Source: an uncultured Bacteroidales bacterium (GTDB lineage Bacteria > Bacteroidota > Bacteroidia > Bacteroidales > UBA932). From it: a stretch of 49,918 bases of DNA. The stretch lies in the NCBI GenBank assembly GCA_900317925.1, contig ONIQ01000021.1:1-49918 (forward strand), in the 5' to 3' direction. A model generated the notes under the pieces. The model had not been told where the DNA came from and made no database searches. It saw only the letters and a list, made by a program, of their open reading frames with translations. Each line of letters begins with the position of its first letter. Position 1 is the first letter of the stretch. Positions 15,845 to 24,288 of this stretch are shown in pieces. Made by a program: the position numbers and the translations under genes.

Positions 15845-17311
15845 ATGATCCTGTCCATCTTCTCCATTCCGCTGCTGGCAGACAACCTGATTCTTCCGAT
15901 TTCGATTCTGCTGGTCATTGCCATCCTCTTTACCAAGGTTGGCACGCGGTTTGGTGTCCCCGTCATGCTCATCTTCCTATTGCTGGGCATGCTGGCGGGA
16001 CCGGATGGTATTGGATTATCCGTCAAAAACCTGCACCTGGCCGAATTCCTCGGGCATCTGGCCATGACAATCATCCTGCTGACCGGCGGTCTGGAGACTT
16101 CTCTTGAAGAGACCCGGCCGGTTCAGAAACCGGCCATCGTCCTTTCTTCTCTGGGCGTTCTGATTACCATCGTGGCCCTGGGATTTTTCTCATTCTATGT
16201 CCTGGGTCCCAAGATCGGCGGCGTAGGGGCCACCCTCATTGGATGTATCCTGCTGGGTGCGGTGCTTTCTTCGACCGATTCCGCCAGCATTTTCTCCATT
16301 CTCCGAAGCCGCCGTCTGCAGTTGCGGGAGAATCTGGGACCGATGCTGGAGTTCGAATCCGGTAGTAATGACCCGATGGCTTACGTGGTTACCCTCATGC
16401 TGGTTAAGACCATCGCAGACAGCGCATCCCTCGGACTCGGCTTGCTCTACCTGTTGCTGCAGGTTGCCCTGGGCGCTTTCATCGGGTATGGCGTAGGGAA
16501 AATCAGCGTCAAACTGCTGGAGAAGGTAAAACTTACGAATAGTTCCCTCTATGCCATCTTGATTCTGAGCCTGGCCTTCTTGTCCGACGGCCTGGCATCA
16601 GCCTTCAATGGCAACGGCCTCCTGGCCCTTTACCTTACCGCCATCATCATTGGCAACTCCTCCATGCCAGCCAAACGGGATGTGTTGAAGTTTTTTGACA
16701 GCATCACCTGGTTGTGCCAGTTGCTCATGTTCTTGATGCTGGGCCTGCTGGCCCGGCCTTCTGAAATGGGCGATGTCTTCCTTCCCGCCCTGATGGTCGG
16801 CCTATTCTTGATTTTTGTCGCCCGTCCGTTGGGTGTCTTCCTGAGCCTCCTCCCGTTCAAGGGATTTTCTACTCGTGCCAAGCTGTTTACTTCCTGGGTG
16901 GGCCTGAAAGGAGCCGGTCCCATCCTCTTCGCCCTGGCCCCCGTACTGGCCGGCCTGGAAGGATCCAACACGATTTTCAACATCGTGTTCCTGGTAACGA
17001 TTCTATCCCTTGTCATACAGGGAAGTTCCCTGTCCTGGGTTGCCAGGAAGCTGGATCTTTGCATCGATGAAGATCCTGTCGTAGAGACCTTCGGCATGGA
17101 GGTTCCGGAAGAGATGGGTATGCTGCGGGACCACATCGTCTCGGATGACGACCTGGTCATGGGAAGGACCCTCCGCGACCTGCACCTCCCCCATGGCATC
17201 CGGGTGATCATGGTCCGGCGTGCCGAAAAGTATATCGTCCCCCACGGCAGTTTGGAGCTGAAAACAGGTGACCGGCTGGTCATTATCATGGGAGACACCG
17301 AAGAAGATTAA
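15845..17311 (+). CDS. Potassium/proton antiporter, NhaP2/CPA1 type, with C-terminal TrkA-C domain
   Basis: The 488-residue inner-membrane protein has about 12 hydrophobic helices over residues 8-400. CPA1/NhaP signature segments include 'GMLAGPDGIGL', 'GAVLSSTDSASIFSIL' and 'FESGSNDPMAYV'; the acidic residues in these helices bind the exchanged cations. Residues ~415-488 form a TrkA-C (RCK_C) domain ('GRTLRDLHLPHGIRVIMVRR' and 'LKTGDRLVIIMG'), which senses nucleotides or ions and gates transport. It exports K+ (or Na+) in exchange for H+. ATG 15845 is used because the longer frame overlaps the kinase gene. Confidence 0.9.
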   Translation: MILSIFSIPLLADNLILPISILLVIAILFTKVGTRFGVPVMLIFLLLGMLAGPDGIGLSVKNLHLAEFLGHLAMTIILLTGGLETSLEETRPVQKPAIVLSSLGVLITIVALGFFSFYVLGPKIGGVGATLIGCILLGAVLSSTDSASIFSILRSRRLQLRENLGPMLEFESGSNDPMAYVVTLMLVKTIADSASLGLGLLYLLLQVALGAFIGYGVGKISVKLLEKVKLTNSSLYAILILSLAFLSDGLASAFNGNGLLALYLTAIIIGNSSMPAKRDVLKFFDSITWLCQLLMFLMLGLLARPSEMGDVFLPALMVGLFLIFVARPLGVFLSLLPFKGFSTRAKLFTSWVGLKGAGPILFALAPVLAGLEGSNTIFNIVFLVTILSLVIQGSSLSWVARKLDLCIDEDPVVETFGMEVPEEMGMLRDHIVSDDDLVMGRTLRDLHLPHGIRVIMVRRAEKYIVPHGSLELKTGDRLVIIMGDTEED

Positions 17312-17331
17312 CGCGTTTTTTTTATAGCGAT

Positions 17332-17742
17332 ATGACAGAACGACATTTATTACTTCAGAACGACGTTCGACAAATTCCGCAGCTGGCCGACTTTGTCGAA
17401 ACCATCGCGCAGGAGAGTCATCTGGACCAGGCATTGGCCATGACCCTGAATCTGGCGTTGGAAGAAGCCGTCACCAATGTAATTATGTACGCTTATCCGA
17501 AAGGGTCTCAAGGTCTGGTTGATCTGGAAGCCATTGTGCGGAAAGACAGCCTGGTGTTCATCCTTTCCGATAGCGGCAAACCCTTTGACCCGACTGCAGC
17601 ACCCAAGGCGGATATCTCGCTGGATGTTGAAGAACGTCCCATTGGCGGACTCGGCATCTACATGGTCATGAATATCATGGACAGCGTAGCTTACCGTCGG
17701 GAAAATGACAGAAACATCCTCACCATGACAAAAAAAATCTAA
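17332..17742 (+). CDS. RsbW-like serine kinase/anti-sigma regulatory ATPase
   Basis: This 136-residue protein has the GHKL ATPase fold of RsbW/SpoIIAB. The N box is 'LALEEAVTNVIMYAYP', the G1 box 'LSDSGKPFDP', and the G2 box 'IGGLGIYMV'. Family members phosphorylate a STAS-domain antagonist and bind a partner such as a sigma factor. The next gene (4 bp downstream) is exactly such a STAS protein, so the two form a partner-switching pair. Bacteroidota lack classical sigma-B, so the target is unknown. The gene starts 20 bp after the antiporter and is probably in the same transcript. Confidence 0.88.
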   Translation: MTERHLLLQNDVRQIPQLADFVETIAQESHLDQALAMTLNLALEEAVTNVIMYAYPKGSQGLVDLEAIVRKDSLVFILSDSGKPFDPTAAPKADISLDVEERPIGGLGIYMVMNIMDSVAYRRENDRNILTMTKKI

Positions 17743-17746
17743 CGAT

Positions 17747-18052
17747 ATGGAAATCAAGCTTACCCAACAAGACAACATCACGACGGCCCATCTGATTGGC
17801 CGCCTGGACACCCCTGCTTCCCAGGAAATCAGTCAGAATATGGATGAATTACAGGCTGCAGCAGCCCATACACTCATTCTGGACTGCTCCGAACTGGAGT
17901 ATATTTCCAGTTCGGGTCTGCGTATTTTCCTTACCCTCCGCAAGACCGCTGCTTCGAAGGGCGGGAAAGTCATCATCAAGAGCATCTCACCGGTAATCCG
18001 GCAAGTCTTCATGATGACGGGGTTCTTAAACCTGTTTGAAATCCAGAACTAA
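17747..18052 (+). CDS. STAS-domain anti-sigma factor antagonist (RsbV/SpoIIAA-like)
   Basis: This 101-residue single STAS domain has the conserved phosphorylatable serine region 'CSELEYISSSGLRIFL', as in SpoIIAA and RsbV. It would be phosphorylated by the preceding RsbW-like kinase and, when dephosphorylated, bind the kinase and release its target. A PP2C-type phosphatase, needed to complete the switch, is not in the window. The stop codon overlaps the argH stop codon on the opposite strand by 4 bp (18049-18052), so the two transcripts converge. Confidence 0.9.
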   Translation: MEIKLTQQDNITTAHLIGRLDTPASQEISQNMDELQAAAAHTLILDCSELEYISSSGLRIFLTLRKTAASKGGKVIIKSISPVIRQVFMMTGFLNLFEIQN

Positions 18053-19386
18053 CCCAGCAGTGTACGCTCCGCTTCTTCTACGCGGGCGAAGGTAAACCCA
18101 GACACAATCGCTTCCATCCTGGAGGCGATTGCGTCGTTACAGAGGTTCCCCAACGAACCTTCGTGCGTGTGGTGAAGGGTACCGTGGTACGCAAATGTGC
18201 CATTCTGGACGGCGGCACCCACCTGCCGGTATGCATCCCGGAAGGGAACGCCTTGGGAGACCAGGTGGTTCACTTCCTCCACGGTAAAGGCCAGCTTGTA
18301 CTTGGGATCCTCCATCAGACCTTCTGTAACCTTCATATTCTCAATGGCATAGGCCGTGATATCCAGCACCTCGTCCATCTCGTCGAAGAGCGGGAGGAAG
18401 ACTTCCTTGATGAGTTGCATGTCGCGGAAATAGCCGGACGGCAGATTCCCTGTAATAAGCCGGATGCTGTTCGGAACGCCCTGGATCTTGTTGCAGTGGG
18501 CGCGGATCAGTTCGAACACATCGGGATTCTTCTTATGCGGCATGATGCTGGAGCCCGTGGTCAGGGAATCCGGCAACTTGATGAAACCGAAGTTCTGGCT
18601 GTTGTACAGGCAGGCGTCCATGGCCAGGCGGCCGATGGTCTCGGCCAGGGAAGCATAGGCGAAGGAGATGGCCCGTTCCGTCTTGCCGCGGCCCATCTGG
18701 GCGTAAACACTGTTGTAATTGAGTCCGTCAAAGCCCAGCAGGCGCGTAGTCATGGACCGGTCCAGCGGAGCGGAAGACCCATATCCGGCAGCCGCTCCCA
18801 GCGGATTGCGGTTGGCCACTTTCCAGGCGGCCTGCATCAGTTCCATGTCGTCGGTCAGGCTCTCGGCATAAGCGCCCATCCACAAGCCGAAAGACGAAGG
18901 CATGGCCACCTGCAGGTGGGTATAACCCGGCATCAGGACATTCTTGTATCGCTCACTCCCCTGCTGCAAGACAGCAAAGAGGTGCTGCATCTTTTCCACC
19001 GTCCGGCGAATCCGTGCGCGGGAGAAAAGTTTCACATCCACCATCACCTGGTCGTTGCGCGAGCGGCCCGTATGCACCTTTTTCCCCAGATCGCCCAAAG
19101 CGCGGGTCAGCAGGAATTCCACCTGCGAATGCACGTCTTCCACATCCGGATCGATGGTGAAACGGCCCTCGGCCGCCTCGCGGTAAATCTTCCGCAATTC
19201 CGCCAGCAGCACCGGAAGCTCGTCCGATCCCAGCAAGCCTACCTTTTCCAGCATGGTGATGTGCGCCATCGTTCCCAACACGTCGAAGGGTGCCAGATAC
19301 AAATCCATCTCCCGATCGTGTCCGACCGTGAATTTTTCGATTTTCGCATCGATGGAAAATCCTTTGTCCCAGAGTTTATTTGCCAT
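18049..19386 (-). CDS. argH: Argininosuccinate lyase
   Basis: This 445-residue cytoplasmic enzyme splits argininosuccinate into arginine and fumarate, the last step of arginine synthesis. It belongs to the fumarase/aspartase superfamily: the signature loop 'GSSIMPHKKNPD' carries the catalytic serine, and 'HTGRSRNDQV' and 'PGYTHLQVAMP' are the other conserved active-site segments. Length is normal. It is the last gene of the arg operon, but is separated from argE by a GH106 gene whose 3' end overlaps the argH start by 11 bp (19376-19386). That suggests translational coupling. Confidence 0.96.
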   Translation of the reverse strand: MANKLWDKGFSIDAKIEKFTVGHDREMDLYLAPFDVLGTMAHITMLEKVGLLGSDELPVLLAELRKIYREAAEGRFTIDPDVEDVHSQVEFLLTRALGDLGKKVHTGRSRNDQVMVDVKLFSRARIRRTVEKMQHLFAVLQQGSERYKNVLMPGYTHLQVAMPSSFGLWMGAYAESLTDDMELMQAAWKVANRNPLGAAAGYGSSAPLDRSMTTRLLGFDGLNYNSVYAQMGRGKTERAISFAYASLAETIGRLAMDACLYNSQNFGFIKLPDSLTTGSSIMPHKKNPDVFELIRAHCNKIQGVPNSIRLITGNLPSGYFRDMQLIKEVFLPLFDEMDEVLDITAYAIENMKVTEGLMEDPKYKLAFTVEEVNHLVSQGVPFRDAYRQVGAAVQNGTFAYHGTLHHTHEGSLGNLCNDAIASRMEAIVSGFTFARVEEAERTLLG

Positions 19387-22300
19387 AATAACCGATCAGT
19401 TTTACAGGACCCAGCAGGCCGGACGGAAGGAGTTTGTCGCCGGCATTGTAGAAACGCCGTACACGGGTCACAGGAGCCGTTCCCGGCTGTCTGTCGCCAA
19501 TCATCCGGTTCACCCAGAGGTTCGTAACATTTACTTCTATTGTATTTTCGCCTTCTTTCAGCCAGGGCAGCAGGTCCGGGCTCTCGAAGGGGGCGCGCCA
19601 TAGCACGCCGGCATTGTGTCCATTCACAATCAATTCCGCCATCACATGCACCGTTCCCAGGTGGATCCGGGCCTCTTTCAACGCGTCCAGGGCCCCTGCC
19701 GGCACCCTAAAGGCCGAGCGATAATGCGCGGTACCCGAGAAATAGCGAACCACCGGATCGCTGTTGGTGGTCCAGTCGTTCAACTGCGAGAAGGTCTCCA
19801 AGGCCTTTTCGCCGCCTTTCTGGTCAAAGGCAACATCCCACCATCGATCCAGGGTCAGCACCGCTGCGGACCGATAGGCCGGTTTCGCTTCCGGAATGGG
19901 CAGGGGTTCATCGGTCAGCACAAAGAAGCAGGCATCACCCGCATTCATTGACACTTCCACTTCCTTGCCTCCACCCGGCAACCGGACCATTTCGCCCGTT
20001 TCGGCATTGAAGAGGGCGGCGTGGCGCGCCCCTTCACGGAAGGTAGCCGTTCCCTGCCAGGCCTTCCCGGTGAAATTGGCCAGCCAATAGATCTGGCCCT
20101 CCGGAACGGTCCTGTGCACAAACTGGATGCCTGTCAGGGTTGCGTCGTGGCCCCGCTTGTTGCGTGCCACCTGTCCACCGAAAAGGAAGCCCTCATCGCC
20201 CGTTGAAGGACCGGACAAGGACAGGTCCGGACCGATCCCGCGTTCTTTCAGCAGGGAGGGCAGTTCCTTCTCATAGCAGACCGGAATCCCCTGCCCCTTC
20301 AGGGCTTCTATACGCGTCCTCATCTGCGCAGACATATAACGCCTGCAGTTTCCGCCCAGTACCAGTACCCGATAGCGCTGACCGCTGTCGGTAACCAGGG
20401 TTCCCCCTTCCGGACGAACCTGGTTCAAAACCACATCCGGATTGGCATAATCGAAACTATAGCCTGCCGGTATCTTCGGCAGGAAGGAAAGATATTCGCC
20501 GCCATACTCGGCGGTGGCATTGGTATCTTCCCCATAGAATAGCAAGATATCCGCCACATTGCGGCCCGCCTGCATCATCGCACAACTGCGGGCAAGATAG
20601 TCCGTCCACAGGCGGGCATAAGGGGCCCAGGTTTCGTTCCGGTGGAACCACTGCCCGTAACGGAACAGGCCCAGTCCGGGAAGATAATCGTCCGATGGCT
20701 GAGATGCGCTGTCGTGGATCACAAAGCGGTTCAATCCACTGGCCAGCGCGATATCCGCAATCCGCTTGATATTGCCCGGATGGTAGGTATAGGCACACTT
20801 GTCATCTCCATTGACGGTAAAAGATTCCGCCGCTACCAGGTTCTGGCCGTAAATGTGGGCCACGGAGGCACTCTCACGGATATCGGACAGGGCTGAGCCC
20901 AGCATCGAACCGGAGGGGCTGTCCGTCATCCAGATGGCCGACATGGGCACCGTCGCTTTCTTTTTCACGTCCATGCCGTCCGCCACCATGGCGCGTCCGG
21001 ACTCGTGAGATTCGATATAGGTGCCCTTCATGCCATAGGCGGCGATCAACTCGTTGAGGCGCTGGTAATTTTCTGCAAAAAGTTCTCCCAGGGTCTGGCG
21101 CCAGTCGGCGAGGAAGCGTTCACTCCGCTCGGCACTGTCGATGATTTCACCGGCCAGCACCGGCAGCCAGGGCTGCAAGGCGTAACCGCGACGGGCCAGG
21201 AACTCCTCCGGCAGATGGGCCGACCAAGTAGCGGGTCCGGCTTCATAACTATCCACCAGCATGTGCGTGATGCCCCGCTCGCCCAGCAGTCCGCCGGCGG
21301 CTTCCTTATACAAGTTTATATATTGCCGGAAATACCGCTCCCATGCGCCCTTATCCATTTTATCGACCTCCAATCCGGTCGCATTGGGGGAAGCGGGATG
21401 ATTCATTTTCCCGGTCAGCGAAGCGCCAAAACGGTAGATGCGCCAACGGCCGGCCGGCAGGGAGCAGACCAACCTTCCGTCAGGTGTAAGATTGTCACTC
21501 AGGTCCAGCACGTCTCCGGGAGCCGCAAACGAATCGGAGGCAGCCGTCTCGGTCGGATAACGGTTGAAGTCGTAGCACAGGGCGAATTCAGCCTTTTCCT
21601 CGACATGCTCCACCTTGCAGACGGTATGGAGAGAAAGATCCTGCACATGGGGCCCGCAAACCCGGAAATAACGCGCCTTGGTGGGCGGGATGTTCATCGT
21701 CGTAAAGTCCTGGGGCGATTTCGGGATGCGCAGAAGGGTTGTCCAGTCCTTCCCGTTGTCGCTGACTTGTAATTCATTGGGGCCATCCGGCGATCCCGTA
21801 CGCGGGCGGATGCCGGTAGGAAGGCTGCGGAGGGTAAAGGAGCGGACCAGGGTCTTGCGCGGGAAGGTCACGGTAACCGACTGCTCCCCATCGCGGGAAA
21901 CCACGGCACCCAGTTCTTCCCGGGTCTTTTCGGCCTCCGGCAATTTGACTGCAATCACAGCCACATCATACCCATAGGAAGGGGCTGGAAGCGGCTCGTG
22001 ACGGACAGGGATATCCTGATACGGGCCGGTCACCAGCGTGAGCGCGGGCAGGGAAAGATTTATCGAACCGCCTTGAACTTCAACCGTTTGCCATTCCAGT
22101 TTTTTCATGGCATCTTCGGGGCTTACCCACGGACCGCCTGTGCTGCTCCAGCCCGGAGCGCTGGCCACCGTCATCTCCATTCCCAACGAATCGGCCAGTT
22201 GAACCGCATAGCGGAAGGCTTCTTTCCAGGAATCGGACAGATAGGGCCGCTTGAACGGGGCGGCTTTGGGCATGTTCACCCCGCCGGCATCGAACTGATG

Positions 22301-22504
22301 GAAACCCGCGATGCCCATTTCATCCATCCAAAGCAGGTCTTTCCGGATGCCGTCCAGGGTCACTTCCCCGTCCATCCAATGCCACCAGACATAGGGACGG
22401 GCAGTCCGGGCCGGTTCCCGGAAATCGTTGACCAGTTTGGATCCGTCGTCAGGAGAGGCCGTCATGAGCACGGCCAGCAGAGAAATCAATAAAGTCGCGT
22501 TCAT
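19376..22504 (-). CDS. Secreted glycoside hydrolase, GH106 alpha-L-rhamnosidase-like
   Basis: The protein has 1042 residues with a signal peptide ('LLISLLAVLMTAS'), so it is exported to the periplasm or surface. It has the GH106 layout: N-terminal 'RPYVWWHWMDGEVTLDGI' and 'MGIAGFHQFDAGGVNMP', then 'TVASAPGWSSTGGPWV', a mid-region 'YIESHESGR', and a C-terminal beta-sandwich ('GNLWVNR'-type segment 'NVTNLWVNRMIGDRQPG'). GH106 enzymes remove terminal L-rhamnose from plant pectin or glycoconjugates. No SusC/D partner is nearby. Its position between argE and argH is unexpected. Specificity for rhamnose is inferred from family resemblance only. Confidence 0.85.
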   Translation of the reverse strand: MNATLLISLLAVLMTASPDDGSKLVNDFREPARTARPYVWWHWMDGEVTLDGIRKDLLWMDEMGIAGFHQFDAGGVNMPKAAPFKRPYLSDSWKEAFRYAVQLADSLGMEMTVASAPGWSSTGGPWVSPEDAMKKLEWQTVEVQGGSINLSLPALTLVTGPYQDIPVRHEPLPAPSYGYDVAVIAVKLPEAEKTREELGAVVSRDGEQSVTVTFPRKTLVRSFTLRSLPTGIRPRTGSPDGPNELQVSDNGKDWTTLLRIPKSPQDFTTMNIPPTKARYFRVCGPHVQDLSLHTVCKVEHVEEKAEFALCYDFNRYPTETAASDSFAAPGDVLDLSDNLTPDGRLVCSLPAGRWRIYRFGASLTGKMNHPASPNATGLEVDKMDKGAWERYFRQYINLYKEAAGGLLGERGITHMLVDSYEAGPATWSAHLPEEFLARRGYALQPWLPVLAGEIIDSAERSERFLADWRQTLGELFAENYQRLNELIAAYGMKGTYIESHESGRAMVADGMDVKKKATVPMSAIWMTDSPSGSMLGSALSDIRESASVAHIYGQNLVAAESFTVNGDDKCAYTYHPGNIKRIADIALASGLNRFVIHDSASQPSDDYLPGLGLFRYGQWFHRNETWAPYARLWTDYLARSCAMMQAGRNVADILLFYGEDTNATAEYGGEYLSFLPKIPAGYSFDYANPDVVLNQVRPEGGTLVTDSGQRYRVLVLGGNCRRYMSAQMRTRIEALKGQGIPVCYEKELPSLLKERGIGPDLSLSGPSTGDEGFLFGGQVARNKRGHDATLTGIQFVHRTVPEGQIYWLANFTGKAWQGTATFREGARHAALFNAETGEMVRLPGGGKEVEVSMNAGDACFFVLTDEPLPIPEAKPAYRSAAVLTLDRWWDVAFDQKGGEKALETFSQLNDWTTNSDPVVRYFSGTAHYRSAFRVPAGALDALKEARIHLGTVHVMAELIVNGHNAGVLWRAPFESPDLLPWLKEGENTIEVNVTNLWVNRMIGDRQPGTAPVTRVRRFYNAGDKLLPSGLLGPVKLIGYYGK

Positions 22505-22528
22505 GACCCAAAAATAAGAAAAAACCGC

Positions 22529-23539
22529 CTATAATGCAAGCCCGTCCAACAGGGCGACGTAGGTCTTGATACCCGCCTCGATCTCACTGATACGGATGTA
22601 TTCGTCGGCCGTATGGGAACGGGCCGAATCGCCGGGACCGATCTTCAACGTGGTGAACGGACAGAGGGCCTGGTTGCTGGTTGTGGGAGAATTGAAGCAG
22701 GTCAGTCCCAGGGCAAGTCCCCGCTGCACCACCGGGTGCGTCTGCGGGATGAACGAAGCATTGATGTGGGTGGAACGCTCCTTCACATCACTTTTCAGGC
22801 CCGCTTTCACCCTATCCAGGACTTCCAAATTAGAATACCTGCCCTTGGAACGGACATCCACCACAAAGGTGCAGGTGTCCGGAACCACGTTGTGCTGGGT
22901 GCCGGCCGAAATCATGGTTACACTCAGTTTTACCTGATCCAGCGGCTGGCTGCGAAGCCATTCAATGTCTTCCATCGCCTTGTACAAGGCATTCACGCCT
23001 TCTTCGCGGGCCGCGTGGCCACTTACGCCGTGGGCCGTGCAGTCCAAGACCATCAGACCGGTTTCGGAAACCGCCATCTGCATTTTCGTCGGTTCTCCGA
23101 TGATGCCCAGGTCCACCTTCCCCAGCTCCGGAAGCAGAAGGTCGATCCCGCCTCCTTTTCCGCAAATCTCTTCCTCGGCCGTAGCGCTGAAAATGAGCCG
23201 ATAAGGCTGCGGTTTCGCAGACAGTTCACGGTAAGCTGCCAGCAGGGCCACAAGCGAGCCGCCATCGTCATTCGACCCCAGCCCATAGAGGGTATCGCCC
23301 TCCAATGTGGGACAGAACGGATCACGGGTATAGCCGGAAGACGGTTTTACCGTATCGATATGGGCATTCAGCAGAAGTGTTTTCTCCGTGGTTCCGGGGG
23401 TCTCGCACCAGAGGTTGTTCCCCAACCGGTGCACCGGCAGACCCTGGCCGCGCATCCACGCTTCCAGGAGATCGGCGGCGGGACCTTCCTCGCGACTGAA
23501 CGAAGGAGTCGCGATGAGTTGTTTCAGCAGGTCTATCAT
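22529..23539 (-). CDS. argE: N-acyl-ornithine/citrulline deacylase, M20 family (ArgE-like)
   Basis: This 336-residue M20 metallopeptidase-fold enzyme removes the N-acyl group (acetyl, or more likely succinyl here) in arginine synthesis; with an ArgF'-type transcarbamylase the substrate would be N-acylcitrulline. Metal ligands and catalytic residues are seen in 'LLNAHIDTVKP' (His, Asp), 'GLGSNDDGGSL' (bridging Asp), 'SATAEEEICGKGG' (catalytic Glu pair) and a C-terminal 'HTADEYIRISE' (His). The start overlaps the end of argB by 4 bp (23536-23539). The GH106 gene follows after 24 bp. Confidence 0.9.
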   Translation of the reverse strand: MIDLLKQLIATPSFSREEGPAADLLEAWMRGQGLPVHRLGNNLWCETPGTTEKTLLLNAHIDTVKPSSGYTRDPFCPTLEGDTLYGLGSNDDGGSLVALLAAYRELSAKPQPYRLIFSATAEEEICGKGGGIDLLLPELGKVDLGIIGEPTKMQMAVSETGLMVLDCTAHGVSGHAAREEGVNALYKAMEDIEWLRSQPLDQVKLSVTMISAGTQHNVVPDTCTFVVDVRSKGRYSNLEVLDRVKAGLKSDVKERSTHINASFIPQTHPVVQRGLALGLTCFNSPTTSNQALCPFTTLKIGPGDSARSHTADEYIRISEIEAGIKTYVALLDGLAL

Positions 23540-24288
23540 TGAATCAGGGTTCCGGGGTTCTTAAGGTCGTATTTGGCGATGCGAACCGCGCCCACACCGG
23601 CTTTCACGGCCGCCAGGGCATTGGTAATCTTCGGGAGGATACCGCCGGTCAGGGCACCGGTCGTCTTCAAGGTTTCGAACGAGGCGGCGTCGATTTGCGG
23701 AATCACCGTTCCGGAAGCGTCCAGCACGCCTTCCAGGTCGAAGCAGAAGGTCAGCGTCACGTCAAATTGTCCGGCCAGTGCTGTTGCAACGGTCGAGGCG
23801 ATGGTATCGGCATTGGTATTCAGCAGGCTGCCCTTTCCATCATAGGTAAGCGGGCTCACCACCGGCACGAAGCCGGAAGACAGCAGCGAAGCGAGCAAAT
23901 CGGCATTCACGCCGTCCACATCGCCCACAAAACCGTAGTCGATGCCGTTCACGGGGGGACGTTTGTGCGAGCGGACCAGGGCGCCGTCGGCCCCGCATAG
24001 GCCGATGGCATTTACGCCCAGGGCCTGCAACTGCGCCACCAGGCGCTTGTTTACCAGACCGGCATAGACCATGGTCACCACTTCCAGGGTGGCCGCATCG
24101 GTAATCCGGCGGCCTTCCACCATCTGGACAGGGATCCCCAGCTTGCCGGCCAGGGCCGTCGCTTCCCGACCGCCACCGTGTACCAGGACCTTGGGCCCTT
24201 CCATCGCGGCAAAGCCCTTCAGCAGGGCCTGCAGCTGGACGGGGTCCTCGGCCACCTGGCCACCCACCTTGACTACCTGTACTTTCAT
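23536..24288 (-). CDS. argB: N-acylglutamate kinase
   Basis: This 250-residue amino-acid kinase-fold protein phosphorylates N-acetyl- or N-succinylglutamate, step two of the cyclic or linear arginine pathway. Motifs: 'MKVQVVKVGGQVAED' (phosphate-binding Lys and GG), 'LVHGGGREATALAGKLGIP' and 'EGRRITDAATLEVVTMVYAG' (acylglutamate site). The nucleotide region 'NTNADTIASTVATALAG' is near the C-terminus. It lacks the N-terminal helix that confers arginine feedback inhibition in hexameric kinases. It overlaps argE and argF' by 4 bp each. Confidence 0.94.
   Translation of the reverse strand: MKVQVVKVGGQVAEDPVQLQALLKGFAAMEGPKVLVHGGGREATALAGKLGIPVQMVEGRRITDAATLEVVTMVYAGLVNKRLVAQLQALGVNAIGLCGADGALVRSHKRPPVNGIDYGFVGDVDGVNADLLASLLSSGFVPVVSPLTYDGKGSLLNTNADTIASTVATALAGQFDVTLTFCFDLEGVLDASGTVIPQIDAASFETLKTTGALTGGILPKITNALAAVKAGVGAVRIAKYDLKNPGTLIQ

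Noticed and set aside
22509-22516. TATTTTTG on the minus strand, a possible -7 box for the GH106 gene
   Set aside because: It is 4 bp from the ATG and has no -33 partner; the 24-bp gap after argE fits operon read-through better.
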